DNA from: Acherontichlamydia pituitae
GTDB taxonomy: Bacteria; Chlamydiota; Chlamydiia; Chlamydiales; Rhabdochlamydiaceae
Reading direction: 5' to 3'
NCBI GenBank assembly: GCA_019634675.1
Contig: JAHCAX010000001.1
Location: 744,001-808,000 of the forward strand
DNA length: 64,000 bases
Below the pieces are notes generated by a model. That model saw only the letters and a program-made list of their open reading frames with translations, searched no databases and had not been told where the DNA came from. Shown piece after piece: positions 35,018-43,582 of the stretch. Made by a program: the position numbers and the translations under genes. Position 1 is the stretch's first letter; each line of letters starts with the position of its first letter.

Positions 35018-35030
35018 GGATGCTCTCCGT

Positions 35031-35927
35031 TCAAAGCTTTTCTGCAAATGCGCTTGCAAATAGCTTTTGAGCCATTTCAGTTCCAACAATGGACCAGTTG
35101 TATTGACGCAATGTGAATCCGTGCCAGACGCATTTTTTGAGCAATTCTGTTTGCTTGGAGACTGCAGGCCAGTGCATGGTGATGCAACTGGCTACGTTTT
35201 CAGCGAAGTCAACATATTCCTTTTCTTCGGCAGACAACGAATTAGGATCTGTTTTTGCTTTAGCGTCGATCGCTTCCATTGTTGTGTTAAAGGAAATAAG
35301 ATCGGCCCCTGCGCGTTTTCCTATTTTCTCCATGTTCTGCTGTATCATTTCATGGCAATGCGCATGCAAAGCAGGTGTTGTCCTGTCGACGATTCTTGCA
35401 ACAAAGTCTGCAACGATGACAGGCGCAAAGTTCTCAAAGGCATTGAAGAAACCGATCCCTGAAAAATAGTCCTGCGTCCAGCTTTGGGCTGCGGATATGC
35501 GTTCTTCCTGATTGCTCATTGCAAGGATGGGATAGAAGGATTTTGCTGCCGCTGCGGTCCATTGTTTTTCTACAAATAGGGAATACGCCAATTTAAATTG
35601 GGATTTTATTTTTTCGGCATCTGATGGATCCATGTAAGATGTTCCATCCACACACTGATTAAAATGGATCGAATGTTTTTCGATCAGGGCGCAATTAGTT
35701 TCTGATAAAGGAAATTCAAGCCCTTTAAAGTCTTCGGCAACTACTTGAATGCAGCTGTCGATGCAGCTCTTTTCATAAGAGGGATCGTCATAGGTCATTG
35801 AAGAGATGTTTAAAATGTTTTCTTTGAAGACCTCGTCCACAGTTTTTGGCTGTATTGGGACTGCAGGAGAACTTCCCCAGAGATAAGAAGTCACAGAGTC
35901 TTTTACAGCAGTCAGTAGAAACGCCAT
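35031..35927 (-). CDS. unknown 298-residue protein
   Basis: Starts MAFLLTAVKDSVTSYLWGSS, an amphipathic rather than a signal-like N-terminus. The rest appears helical, with several Cys (SCIDSCIQVV; HAHCHEMIQ). No family recognised. Only 13 bp from the stop of the convergent heptosyltransferase gene. Chlamydia-specific protein is the most that can be said. Confidence 0.75.
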   Translation of the reverse strand: MAFLLTAVKDSVTSYLWGSSPAVPIQPKTVDEVFKENILNISSMTYDDPSYEKSCIDSCIQVVAEDFKGLEFPLSETNCALIEKHSIHFNQCVDGTSYMDPSDAEKIKSQFKLAYSLFVEKQWTAAAAKSFYPILAMSNQEERISAAQSWTQDYFSGIGFFNAFENFAPVIVADFVARIVDRTTPALHAHCHEMIQQNMEKIGKRAGADLISFNTTMEAIDAKAKTDPNSLSAEEKEYVDFAENVASCITMHWPAVSKQTELLKKCVWHGFTLRQYNWSIVGTEMAQKLFASAFAEKL

Positions 35928-36041
35928 GTTTTTTCTCCTCGAGTTATAATTTTAAGAGGGAATTTTTTACTCTTTGGATTCTTTTTTTTCAACACAGAGT
36001 TTTACGGTGAGCTCTTAAGTTGAGAATTAAGTTAACCAAAA

Positions 36042-37043
36042 ATGGAGCCGAGCAGTATCATGTCAACCATTATGAAACCAGAATCTGCAGTTGTTTTATC
36101 CAATATCCATAAGACCTTTTCCGGACAGAAAGGCGATGTCCATGCTTTATGCGGCGTCGACTTGGAGGTGCCAAGGGGAGAGGTTTTCGGTTTCTTAGGT
36201 CCAAACGGGGCTGGGAAGACGACGACTCTACGGATCTTGACCACTCTGCTGCCCTTTGAAAAGGGGGATGCGTATGTGGAAGGAATCGATGTGAAGCGGG
36301 ATCCGCAACAAGTCCGCAAGTGCATCGGGTATGTCAGCCAAAAAGGCGGGGCGGATTTACATTCAACGGGTTGGGAAAACCTTATTTTGCAAGGCCGTCT
36401 CTACGGCCTCAATAAACAGCAGGCCCTATCACAAGCTGAAGTCCTTGTCAATAATTTTACCCTTAAAGACTGCATCGATCGGATCGTGTCCACTTACTCT
36501 GGAGGGCAAAGGAGGAGGCTGGACATCGCGTTGGCCATGATGCATCAGCCCAGGGTCTTATTCCTCGATGAGCCAACCAATGGCTTGGACCCGCAGAGCC
36601 GGGACAATCTATGGTCAAAAATTTTCGAGCTAAAACGAAGCGGCATTACCATCTTTTTAACGTCCCATTATCTTGATGAGGTGGATGCCCTCGCCGATTC
36701 GCTTGCGATCATGGACCATGGAAAAATTGTTGCATTTGGTTCTCCTTCGATGCTCAAAAAACAGATTTCCGGCGATATCATCACCATCGGCGTTCCTAAA
36801 ACTTTCCACGAACATGCGATCTCCCTCTTTGGGGATAAAAACTCGTTTTTAAGAGAAATCCGTTCCGAGGAACAGGAAATTCGTCTCTATGTCGACAAAG
36901 GAGCTTCCGCATTGCCACAAATTCTTCGGGCGCTCGATCAGGCAAACATCCAGTTTGAAACCATTCAGATGTCAATTCCTAGCTTAAACGACGTCTTTTT
37001 GAAAAAGACGGGAAGATCTTTACGAGAAGAGGCGCCGCAATGA
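36042..37043 (+). CDS. ABC-2 type exporter, ATP-binding subunit (DrrA/NodI-like)
   Basis: 333 residues. Walker A GPNGAGKTTT, signature YSGGQRRRLDIALAM, Walker B VLFLDEPTNGLDP, and the C-terminal extension typical of DrrA/CcmA-like subunits. Alternative starts at ATG 36060 and 36072 are equally possible because no strong ribosome-binding site is seen. Pairs with the permease that begins at an overlapping ATGA. Substrate (drug, lipid or polysaccharide) cannot be told. Confidence 0.93.
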   Translation: MEPSSIMSTIMKPESAVVLSNIHKTFSGQKGDVHALCGVDLEVPRGEVFGFLGPNGAGKTTTLRILTTLLPFEKGDAYVEGIDVKRDPQQVRKCIGYVSQKGGADLHSTGWENLILQGRLYGLNKQQALSQAEVLVNNFTLKDCIDRIVSTYSGGQRRRLDIALAMMHQPRVLFLDEPTNGLDPQSRDNLWSKIFELKRSGITIFLTSHYLDEVDALADSLAIMDHGKIVAFGSPSMLKKQISGDIITIGVPKTFHEHAISLFGDKNSFLREIRSEEQEIRLYVDKGASALPQILRALDQANIQFETIQMSIPSLNDVFLKKTGRSLREEAPQ

Positions 37044-37801
37044 GTACCTTCAAAGAAATTGGACTCTTGACTTTCCGATGCATCCAGGCTGCCCTGCGCA
37101 ATCCGATCTTTTTATTCATGGGCGTTGCAAGTCCCATCATTTATCTAGCATTTTTTACTCCGCTTTTAGGAACGCTTGCTTCCAATGGAAGCTTAGGAAC
37201 GGACAATGTCCTCTCGCTCTTTATACCGGGAATGCTGCCGATCATCGCATTTACAACAGGGCTGTTCACCGGATTTGGCACCATCGATGAGGTCCGCTCA
37301 GGCGTATTAGAACGTTTTCGCGTTACGCCCGCCAAACGATTTTCTATCCTTTCAGGATTTGTCTTATTCGATACATGCTCAGTGATGTTCCAATGCCTTC
37401 TTTTTATTGCCATTTCCATTCCATTTGGGTTTCGGGCCGATTGGCTGGGAATGGTTGTTTTATTTCCCCTTCTTGCGCTTCTGACCATCACCACCTCTTC
37501 TTTTGGAAACGCAATGGGAGTAGTTCTTAAGAGCGAAGATAGGTACGCCCCTCTTGTCCACGGGATCAATCTTCCCGTTCTTCTCTTATCGGGAACCTTG
37601 CTGCCGATGTCGCTTGCTCCAAGTTGGCTCAATATCGTCGCCCATTTTAATCCCGTCTACTATGTCGTTGAAGCGGCAAGAGCTTTGGCGATGGGCAATA
37701 TCGGATCGATCGATGTCTTGTACGCCGTTTTGGCGCTTTTATCCTTTGCGCTGTTTACCATGTATTGGGCGACAAACGTCTTCAAAAAAGTCGTCACCTG
37801 A
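37040..37801 (+). CDS. ABC-2 type exporter, membrane subunit (DrrB-like)
   Basis: 253 residues with about six membrane helices. The conserved region DEVRSGVLERFRVTP and the LLLSGTLLPMSLAP stretch are typical of DrrB/NodJ permeases. Overlaps the ATPase gene by 4 bp (translational coupling). Convergent with the DUF2335 gene 2 bp downstream. Confidence 0.93.
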   Translation: MSTFKEIGLLTFRCIQAALRNPIFLFMGVASPIIYLAFFTPLLGTLASNGSLGTDNVLSLFIPGMLPIIAFTTGLFTGFGTIDEVRSGVLERFRVTPAKRFSILSGFVLFDTCSVMFQCLLFIAISIPFGFRADWLGMVVLFPLLALLTITTSSFGNAMGVVLKSEDRYAPLVHGINLPVLLLSGTLLPMSLAPSWLNIVAHFNPVYYVVEAARALAMGNIGSIDVLYAVLALLSFALFTMYWATNVFKKVVT

Positions 37802-37803
37802 TT

Positions 37804-38250
37804 TTATTTGGATTTATGGCTTTTGCCATAAATAAAGACGCTAACAAACGCTCCGATGGAAAGAAGGAGTGCTCCTAATCCCCAAATGTCATGTCCAGAA
37901 AAAATAGCTGTGAACGAACCAATAACACAAACTGCAGCAATAGTGCATGCCATAATTTGGCCTCGATTCGCTAATTTAACTTGTTCCTGAGCGATCATTT
38001 TTTCAATAGCTCTTCTATGTTCCGATTCAATTTGAGGTTCTTCTAGAAATTTTTTTGCAATACCAGGAACCATCCGTTCATATTCGATGAGAAAATTTGG
38101 TGGCGGGATTGGTCCTGAATAAGAGGCAAAGGATGTAATTGATTGTTGCTCTGAATTTTTTTGAGGTTCGTTCGGAATGAAATTAGGTTTTGGTGCAAAT
38201 GAAATGGGCGTGTGATTTTTTTCTTTTATTTCTTGGTCATTCTTGGTCAT
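37804..38250 (-). CDS. DUF2335 membrane protein
   Basis: 148 residues. The motif YSGPIPPPNFLIEYERMVPG followed by a His/Arg-rich helix (ESEHRRAIEKMI) and two C-terminal membrane helices (MACTIAAVCVIGSF; LGALLLSIGAFVSVFIYG) are what I know of DUF2335 proteins. Function unknown; relatives are patchily distributed and often in mobile regions. Its start overlaps the end of a 71-residue open frame by 14 bp. Confidence 0.8.
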   Translation of the reverse strand: MTKNDQEIKEKNHTPISFAPKPNFIPNEPQKNSEQQSITSFASYSGPIPPPNFLIEYERMVPGIAKKFLEEPQIESEHRRAIEKMIAQEQVKLANRGQIMACTIAAVCVIGSFTAIFSGHDIWGLGALLLSIGAFVSVFIYGKSHKSK

Positions 38251-38452
38251 GGGGAACTTTCTTTAACGTGTTGTCGTGAGCATGCGTATAGTCTTTTTCG
38301 AGTTTGTTAAGATCGTTTAATATTTGATTTAAATCGTGGTTAATGTCTTTTGTTTGTAAAAGATCGTCATCTAATATTATAGATCCACTAAGATCAAAAG
38401 GGCTTAATAAGAATTTAGAGGCGTCTAGAAAATGTTGGCTTGGATGTTTCAT
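38237..38452 (-). CDS. small unknown protein upstream of DUF2335 gene
   Basis: 71 residues (MKHPSQHFLDASKFLLSPFD...), acidic, with a helical Asp/Leu/Asn-rich centre. It overlaps the DUF2335 start by 14 bp, which suggests coupled expression and a real gene. No homology recognised. Confidence 0.5.
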   Translation of the reverse strand: MKHPSQHFLDASKFLLSPFDLSGSIILDDDLLQTKDINHDLNQILNDLNKLEKDYTHAHDNTLKKVPHDQE

Positions 38453-38595
38453 TCATGAAACTCAGTTTGGGCTTTATGTACAATTTAACCAGCTTGCTCT
38501 AAAATGTCACGTAAAGAACGGAGTTTTTGGATTTTTTCCAGCATAACTTTCTAAAGTTTTTCTTCGAGCTTTTCACAATAAAGTTTCAAATAGCT

Positions 38596-39492
38596 ATGTT
38601 GATTAGTCAATATCAAAAGCGGCTCAATCTTGCTTCAGCTCACTTTTTGCGTATCGATCATGATGAGGCCATGGTTGCGATTGTCTACAAAGTGATGCAG
38701 CCGGATGGAACTCAGTATATTTTAAAAATTTCTCCGCGCAATGCCGACTATTTTCGGGAAGTGCAATTTCTAAAGATGTTGGCAGGATCGCTGCCCGTTC
38801 CAAAGATCGTTGGGCTTGTCAACCCGGAGCCAGGTGTTCTGGGTGCGATCTTGATGGAGTGTTTCTCTGGAAGGCCAGCTCAGATCAACGATTTGACAAG
38901 CGATCTAGCAATTGAAATGGGCGCCCTAATGGCGCGCATCCATGCAAACCGTCTAGCTGGTTATGGCGATCCATTGCAACCTGATCAGCTAAGAGCTGAT
39001 CCCTTTGGATACTTTGCTGCTAAGTTTGAAGAAGGATTGGAGGAGTGCCGATCTGAAATTTCTAAAGATCTCATCAAGCAGTCCCGATTCTATTTACAAG
39101 ACCATCTAAACCTATTGCAATCCGTTGACGGCCCATGTCTTGTCCACAGAGATTTTCGCCCGGCTAATGTAATGGTGTGCGAGGGGAAACTTCAAGGTGT
39201 CATTGACTGGGCAGGCGCTAGAGCCAGTTTTGCTGAAGAGGATTTTTGCCCTTTGGAACAAGGGCAATGGACGAGCGATTCTGAACGGAAGAAGTCTTTT
39301 TTAAAAGGATATGCAAGCATCCGGCCAGTGCCTAATTATTCTGAGATGATGCCATTATTGCAGTTAAGCAAAGCGATAGCTGTCCTAGGCTTTACCGTTA
39401 AGCAGGGAACCTGGAAAACAGTCCATGCCGGCGTCTATCAGCGCTATTACGATTTTTTGCAGTTATTTTTTCAATCCCCTAAAAACGCTTAA
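38596..39492 (+). CDS. aminoglycoside phosphotransferase (APH)-family kinase
   Basis: 298 residues from ATG 38596 (MLISQYQKRLN), preferred over an upstream in-frame start that would add a Phe-rich stretch of 23 residues. Catalytic loop CLVHRDFRPANVMV and metal-binding GVIDWAGA are clear APH/choline-kinase family motifs; the N-lobe has YILKISPRN with the ATP-binding Lys. The substrate could be a small molecule such as an aminoglycoside, homoserine or a sugar. Single gene. Confidence 0.88.
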   Translation: MLISQYQKRLNLASAHFLRIDHDEAMVAIVYKVMQPDGTQYILKISPRNADYFREVQFLKMLAGSLPVPKIVGLVNPEPGVLGAILMECFSGRPAQINDLTSDLAIEMGALMARIHANRLAGYGDPLQPDQLRADPFGYFAAKFEEGLEECRSEISKDLIKQSRFYLQDHLNLLQSVDGPCLVHRDFRPANVMVCEGKLQGVIDWAGARASFAEEDFCPLEQGQWTSDSERKKSFLKGYASIRPVPNYSEMMPLLQLSKAIAVLGFTVKQGTWKTVHAGVYQRYYDFLQLFFQSPKNA

Positions 39493-39597
39493 AGTTACTC
39501 TGCGCAAAGGTCAAATTTTTTGAGGGGATGATGAACCTGCTTTTTCCGTTTGTCGATGTGTCTTATGAAACCATTTGATATGCGCAGCCTGGATCAT

Positions 39598-40263
39598 TTA
39601 TTTTTCCACACACGTCATTTCCAAAAGAGTCTTTTGAAACCTTTCTATTTCTTCAGCGCTTAGAAATTGAGTTGCTTTATCCAAGAGTTGTTGGAATTTT
39701 TTCGGCTGTGCTAACTTAATGTCTATCAGAAAGGCGCACTTATCAGAAAAATTCATTTGAGGGAAAAGAACCTGCACCATTTCTAACATCTCTTCTAGTG
39801 TCATTAAATTGTAGGTAGGATATTCAATTGCACGCAACTCGTCATCTGTACAAAGTTTTTGCAATTCCGGAAGGAGCTTGGTCTCTTCTTCATGGAGATG
39901 CAGCAAATTATCTCCGACGAATTTCCGATAGGCGAGATAAAATTGGTAGCCAGCTTCTATACGATCAGTGCTTGTCTTAACAGAATTAAGGCGAAATTGC
40001 AAATTTTCCAGGACCTCTTCTTGATGTTCGTGATCATCATGGGCTTCATGATGAACAGTGGAACCTTTTTTCTCTAGTAGGGCATGGATGTTCTGTTCTT
40101 CATGATGCGCATGTCCTTTTAGCATTTCCTTGACGACTTGCCATTCACCTTTAACGTGTTCAATAGCTGCATCATTTATAAAGTCTGTTTTAGCGATCAG
40201 TCTTTCGAGTTCGCTTAATGCAAAGCTTACATATTTATGCTCGCGATACAATTTTGCTCTCAT
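39598..40263 (-). CDS. hemerythrin-like HHE-domain protein
   Basis: 221 residues, helical, with His and Glu placed for a di-iron site: GHAHHEEQNIHALLEKKG, HHEAHDDHEHQEE and LHLHEEETKLLPEL. Likely binds O2 or NO or senses redox or iron. Begins by a 4-bp ATGA overlap with the end of the TetR regulator gene, so the two form an operon and the regulator probably controls it. Confidence 0.85.
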   Translation of the reverse strand: MRAKLYREHKYVSFALSELERLIAKTDFINDAAIEHVKGEWQVVKEMLKGHAHHEEQNIHALLEKKGSTVHHEAHDDHEHQEEVLENLQFRLNSVKTSTDRIEAGYQFYLAYRKFVGDNLLHLHEEETKLLPELQKLCTDDELRAIEYPTYNLMTLEEMLEMVQVLFPQMNFSDKCAFLIDIKLAQPKKFQQLLDKATQFLSAEEIERFQKTLLEMTCVEK

Positions 40264-40808
40264 GAGAGGTACCTCTTAATGATTTTTTCTTTCATGTTAT
40301 GTAGGGGATAATTTTTTTCGCTCAATAGGTACTCTAAGCTTATGCCTTGAAGAACGGAACGGAGATAGGTGGCTTCATCATCAGGATCGGCGTACCCCAG
40401 ATCTTTGTAGAGCTGTCTTTCTGCAGTAAACAAACGATTAAATTGTTCCTTATATTTGCCCATGGCTTCTTGGATTGCTTCAATACCTTCTGTTGAGAGG
40501 TAGAGCATATAAAGAAAGCGCAGCCAGTCTGCTTTTGTTTCAAGTTCGTTAAGAACAAAATCGATTAAAAAAGAGATGCGTTCTTTGGGGTTCTTGATGG
40601 TTTCCAGCTTTTCTATGAGGGGAGTCCACTCTTCTAATCTTCGCTTTGCAAAAATGACCAATAGGTCTTTTTTACTTTCAAAATAGTGGTAAAAAAGAGC
40701 TTTTGAAACCTTAGCTTGCCTAGCGATATCCGAGACACTGCTGCCATGGTATCCATTGGTTGCAAAAACTTTAAGGGCTGCATGAAGAAGAATGTCTTTG
40801 GTATCCAT
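40260..40808 (-). CDS. TetR-family transcriptional repressor
   Basis: 182 residues from ATG 40808 (MDTKDILLHAALKVFATNGY). The helix-turn-helix VSDIARQAKVSKALFYHYFESK is textbook TetR. An upstream in-frame start at 40868 is rejected because it would put the operator palindrome (40830-40843) inside the coding region. The C-terminal ligand domain is unassigned. Likely autoregulated and controlling the overlapping hemerythrin-like gene. Confidence 0.93.
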   Translation of the reverse strand: MDTKDILLHAALKVFATNGYHGSSVSDIARQAKVSKALFYHYFESKKDLLVIFAKRRLEEWTPLIEKLETIKNPKERISFLIDFVLNELETKADWLRFLYMLYLSTEGIEAIQEAMGKYKEQFNRLFTAERQLYKDLGYADPDDEATYLRSVLQGISLEYLLSEKNYPLHNMKEKIIKRYLS

Positions 40809-40829
40809 GGGCAATAGGATAACAGATGC

Positions 40830-40843
40830 TGACCGATCGGTCA
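40830..40843. promoter_or_regulatory. operator palindrome for the TetR regulator
   Basis: Perfect 14-bp palindrome TGACCGATCGGTCA, centred about 28 bp upstream of the TetR start codon; half-sites of the TGACC/GGTCA kind are common TetR targets. Position suggests repression of the TetR-hemerythrin operon. Confidence 0.75.
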
Positions 40844-41103
40844 ATCTGCAATTTTTTGAATAGAACAAACCTGAATTTCAATTTTGCTTTATGCAATCAG
40901 CTAGAAAGGCTGCCAACTTGACTCGGTGAAGTCCTTTCCGAACAGACTGGTCTAACTGAGCTATCAGATAACATATTATAATTATGTTTGCTTGATTTTT
41001 ATAAATAGATTTTTTCAATTTCTTGTTTTTTGATTGATTTTCATTCTTATTTTTCATATAATAAATAATTATTATTTGATGGAAATAAAAAGAGGAGCTT
41101 TCA

Positions 41104-42048
41104 ATGAATTTTTTTTCTAAAGGCCTTTTTGCCCTGTCAATTCTGATCGGAGTGCACGGCAGCTCTTATTCGATCGAAGTCCAAGGACATCGCGGAGCAA
41201 GAGGCTTATTTCCTGAAAATACACTCCCTGCATTTGCCGCTGCAATAGAAGCGGGAACGCATACTCTTGAGCTCGACCTTCATGTCACTAAAGATGGAGA
41301 GGTCATCATCCACCATGACTATTTTGTCGATGATTGGCTAGACGAAGGTGATCAAACTTCAAAGATGCCGCAAATGCTGATTCGGGATTTAAGGCTCGTT
41401 GAATTGAAAAAGATCGATTGCGGCAACAAGATCAACATCGATTTCCCAAAGCAGCAGCGGATCCCCGGCACCTCGATCCCTACTTTAGATGAACTTTTTG
41501 AAATGATCAGCAGATCTTCTTCTCCGCATGCAAAAACGGTAAGGCTTAACCTTGAGGTCAAGAGGGATCCCCGATATCCAGAATTAACGATCAATGCGCG
41601 TGAACTGGCAGCAAAGATTGTAGCCAAGGTCCATAGCGCTGGTTTTTCCCAAAGGGTCTATTATTCTTCCTTTGATCCGGAGATCTTGTCAGAACTGCAT
41701 TCGTTGGATCCAGAAGCTGAGCTCGGGTTTATCTTTAATGCAGACAGCATGGCATTGGTCAAGCGTCTCTCACCCGATAATCCGATGAACCTGTTGATCT
41801 ATCTGGCAAGCTCTTTCAATGCAACGGTCATCTCTCCGGAACATGCCCTTCTCACAGATCAAAAGACTGTCCATGCGATGCAAAACGCGGGATTCCGCGT
41901 AGTCCCATGGACTGTCAATTCTGAAGAAGAGTGGGGAAAGTGCATCGAGATGGGAGTGGATGGGCTGATCACGGACTATCCGCAAGACCTGCTCAGCTAT
42001 CTGAATAAGCAAAAAGCTCATCAGAGCCTGAAATCATCTCCGAAGTAG
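41104..42048 (+). CDS. glycerophosphodiester phosphodiesterase
   Basis: 314 residues. Signal peptide MNFFSKGLFALSILIGVHGS (AGGAGC ribosome-binding site upstream), then GHRGARGLFPENTLPAF and ELDLHVTKDGEVIIHHD, the GDPD metal and catalytic motifs. Periplasmic hydrolysis of glycerophosphodiesters to glycerol-3-phosphate. The last six codons and stop (LKSSPK) lie in a 27-bp repeat that is shared with the end of lptB, and the following 22-bp inverted repeat may serve as terminator. Confidence 0.93.
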   Translation: MNFFSKGLFALSILIGVHGSSYSIEVQGHRGARGLFPENTLPAFAAAIEAGTHTLELDLHVTKDGEVIIHHDYFVDDWLDEGDQTSKMPQMLIRDLRLVELKKIDCGNKINIDFPKQQRIPGTSIPTLDELFEMISRSSSPHAKTVRLNLEVKRDPRYPELTINARELAAKIVAKVHSAGFSQRVYYSSFDPEILSELHSLDPEAELGFIFNADSMALVKRLSPDNPMNLLIYLASSFNATVISPEHALLTDQKTVHAMQNAGFRVVPWTVNSEEEWGKCIEMGVDGLITDYPQDLLSYLNKQKAHQSLKSSPK

Positions 42049-42055
42049 CTCGATC

Positions 42056-42127
42056 TATACAAAAATGAACTCAAAAGTTAGGAATTTGGCAAATCCAAAA
42101 ATCAGCTTTTGAGTTCATTTTTGTATA
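42056..42127. repeat. 22-bp perfect inverted repeat after the glycerophosphodiesterase gene
   Basis: Arms at 42056-42077 and 42106-42127 are perfect complements (core AAAAATGAACTCAAAAG / CTTTTGAGTTCATTTTT) with a 28-nt loop. It could end transcription in either direction or be a small palindromic element like the others in this window. Confidence 0.8.
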
Positions 42128-42179
42128 TTCTGATGCTTCAATAATTCTTTACAGATTTCCGTATTTCTGTATTTTTGAG

Positions 42180-42185
42180 TATAAT
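42180..42185 (+). promoter_or_regulatory. -10 element of the DinJ/YafQ-type operon
   Basis: Consensus TATAAT 23 bp before the antitoxin start, followed by AAGGAG as ribosome-binding site. A -35 is not clear (TTCCGT at a 17-nt spacing). A direct repeat GTATTTCTGTATTTT just upstream may be the antitoxin-binding region. Confidence 0.5.
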
Positions 42186-42207
42186 GGTTGTTAAGTAAGG
42201 AGTCCCA

Positions 42208-42447
42208 ATGAGCCAGAGACTATGTCGTTTAACAATAGACCTTCCAACTGCAGAACATAAACGCTTGAAGATGGCTGCATCTATGATGGATGTTTCGATG
42301 AAACAACTTGTTTTAATGAGCGTAGACGACTTCATGCAGAAGAAGCTTAATAAGGTCACAGAAAAGGCGTTAAAGCAGTCTAAATCTGGAAAAAATTTGA
42401 AGAAATTCGCTAACCTTAATGAATTGTTTGATGATCTAGGAATCTAA
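42208..42447 (+). CDS. antitoxin, ribbon-helix-helix type (DinJ/RelB-like)
   Basis: 79 residues. N-terminal CRLTIDLPTAEHKRLKMAAS is a ribbon-helix-helix strand followed by helices; the acidic C-terminus (LNELFDDLGI) would bind the toxin. The stop overlaps the toxin start (TAATG). It would repress its own promoter and neutralise a YafQ-type RNase. Because the toxin is frameshifted, the antitoxin may now be free or act on related toxins. Confidence 0.8.
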   Translation: MSQRLCRLTIDLPTAEHKRLKMAASMMDVSMKQLVLMSVDDFMQKKLNKVTEKALKQSKSGKNLKKFANLNELFDDLGI

Positions 42448-42720
42448 TGCTTATTCCTTTAAGAAGCAGTCAGTTCAAAAGGGATGTAAAGCTTGCTGAA
42501 AAGCGAGGGAAGAAAATCTCTTTTACTTAAGTCTATCATGACTGCTTTAGTCAATGAATTACCTCTTGAAGCTAAGCATAGAGATCACAAGTTAACAGGT
42601 AATTATAAGGATCATCGAGAGTGCCATATTGAACCTGATTGGCTTCTGATTTATCGAATCACAGCCAAAGAAATTGTCTTTGAAAGAACAGGAACTCATT
42701 CTGATCTTTTCAAGAAATGA
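42447..42720 (+). pseudogene. frameshifted YafQ-like mRNA interferase toxin
   Basis: From ATG 42447 the frame reads MLIPLRSSQFKRDVKLAEKR, then stops at 42528-42530. The +1-shifted frame continues with LLKSIMTALVNELPLEAKHR, ECHIEPDWLLIYRI and FERTGTHSDLF, which together match YafQ throughout, including the catalytic His, Asp and Trp of HIEPDW and the His/Phe near the end. Removing one T from the TTTT run at 42521-42524 restores a single 90-residue frame. It could be a true inactivating mutation, a slippery site or a sequencing error. Confidence 0.82.
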
Positions 42721-42730
42721 AAAGCCTGCT

Positions 42731-43582
42731 TTACAATCGAAAATCATCTCCGAAGTAGCTCGATCTAGCCTCTTTGTTTTCTAGGAGTTCGTTCACAGTT
42801 CCCGACATGAGGACTTTGCCATCGCGGATCAAGTAGCTTCGATCGACAATGGAGAAGATCTCGCGGGCATTGTGGTCGGTGATCAAGATGCTGATCTCTT
42901 TGTCTTTGAGATGGCGGATCATGTTCTTCACATCATTGACAGCAAGCGGATCGATGTTCGCAAACGGCTCGTCGAGCAGCAACAGGGTCGGCTGGGTGAT
43001 GAGGGCGCGTGTGATCTCGAGGCGCCGTCTTTCTCCGCCGGAAAGGGCGCTGGCTTTCTTCTTTGCAAGCCTTTCAAGGTGCAGTTCGCTAAGCAGTTCG
43101 CCGAGGCGATGCTTCATTTCCGCTTTTGTCATATCGAGTGTTTCGAGGATGCAGAGGATGTTTTCTTCAACGGTCAGGTGGCGGAATACGGAAGGCTCTT
43201 GGGCAAGGTATCCCATTCCCATTTTAGCCCGTTCGTGGATGGGGAGGAATGAGACCTCTTTGCCATTGAAAAAGACTTTTCCCGCATCGGGCTTGATCAG
43301 GCCGATCGTCATGTAGAAGGCTGTTGTTTTGCCGGCGCCATTAGGTCCGAGCAGCCCGACGACTTCCCCTTTTCCGACATGCAGGCTAAGGCCATTAACG
43401 ACGGTCCTTCCGCCATAGACTTTTACGAGGTTCTCAGCGCGCAGCATCGGGCCGTGGGAGAGGATTTTTCTCTGAGGCGCTGCCGGTTGCGGAGCGGGCC
43501 TTTTGATCTGTTTAGCAGGCTGAGCTCCGACATTGAGCTGATCGAGGCTGACCTGGATGGGAGAAGAGGAGGGCTTATTCAT
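42731..43582 (-). CDS. lptB: LPS export ABC transporter ATP-binding protein LptB
   Basis: 283 residues. Walker A GPNGAGKTTAFY, signature LSGGERRRLEITRAL, Walker B LLLLDEPFANIDP, H-loop ITDHNARE. An extra ~45-residue N-terminal segment rich in Gln/Pro precedes the usual start (LRAENLVKVYG). Drives LPS extraction from the inner membrane. Overlaps the lptA stop by 8 bp. The last codons lie in the 27-bp repeat at the edge of the toxin-antitoxin cassette. Confidence 0.95.
   Translation of the reverse strand: MNKPSSSPIQVSLDQLNVGAQPAKQIKRPAPQPAAPQRKILSHGPMLRAENLVKVYGGRTVVNGLSLHVGKGEVVGLLGPNGAGKTTAFYMTIGLIKPDAGKVFFNGKEVSFLPIHERAKMGMGYLAQEPSVFRHLTVEENILCILETLDMTKAEMKHRLGELLSELHLERLAKKKASALSGGERRRLEITRALITQPTLLLLDEPFANIDPLAVNDVKNMIRHLKDKEISILITDHNAREIFSIVDRSYLIRDGKVLMSGTVNELLENKEARSSYFGDDFRL

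Larger units (their letters stand above)
42031..42768. mobile_element. toxin-antitoxin cassette bounded by 27-bp direct repeats
   Basis: Identical 27-bp sequences occupy 42031-42057 and 42742-42768. The right copy is inside the 3' end of lptB. The left copy, read on the minus strand, also encodes the lptB C-terminus: both copies continue outside the 27 bp as synonymous codons for DDFRL plus stop (GAT GAT TTC AGG CTC TGA versus GAT GAT TTT CGA TTG TAA). The intervening 684 bp carry an inverted repeat, a promoter and a DinJ/YafQ-like pair. This looks like recombination or site-specific insertion at the lptB end that preserved the protein. No integrase gene is present. Confidence 0.75.

Noticed and set aside
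40809..40868. Upstream start of the TetR gene
   Set aside because: It would place the operator palindrome within the coding sequence and gives an N-terminus unlike the family.
42493..42720. Second half of the YafQ-like toxin as an independent gene
   Set aside because: It begins at a TTG inside the toxin sequence without a ribosome-binding site and continues the same protein family after a one-base shift.
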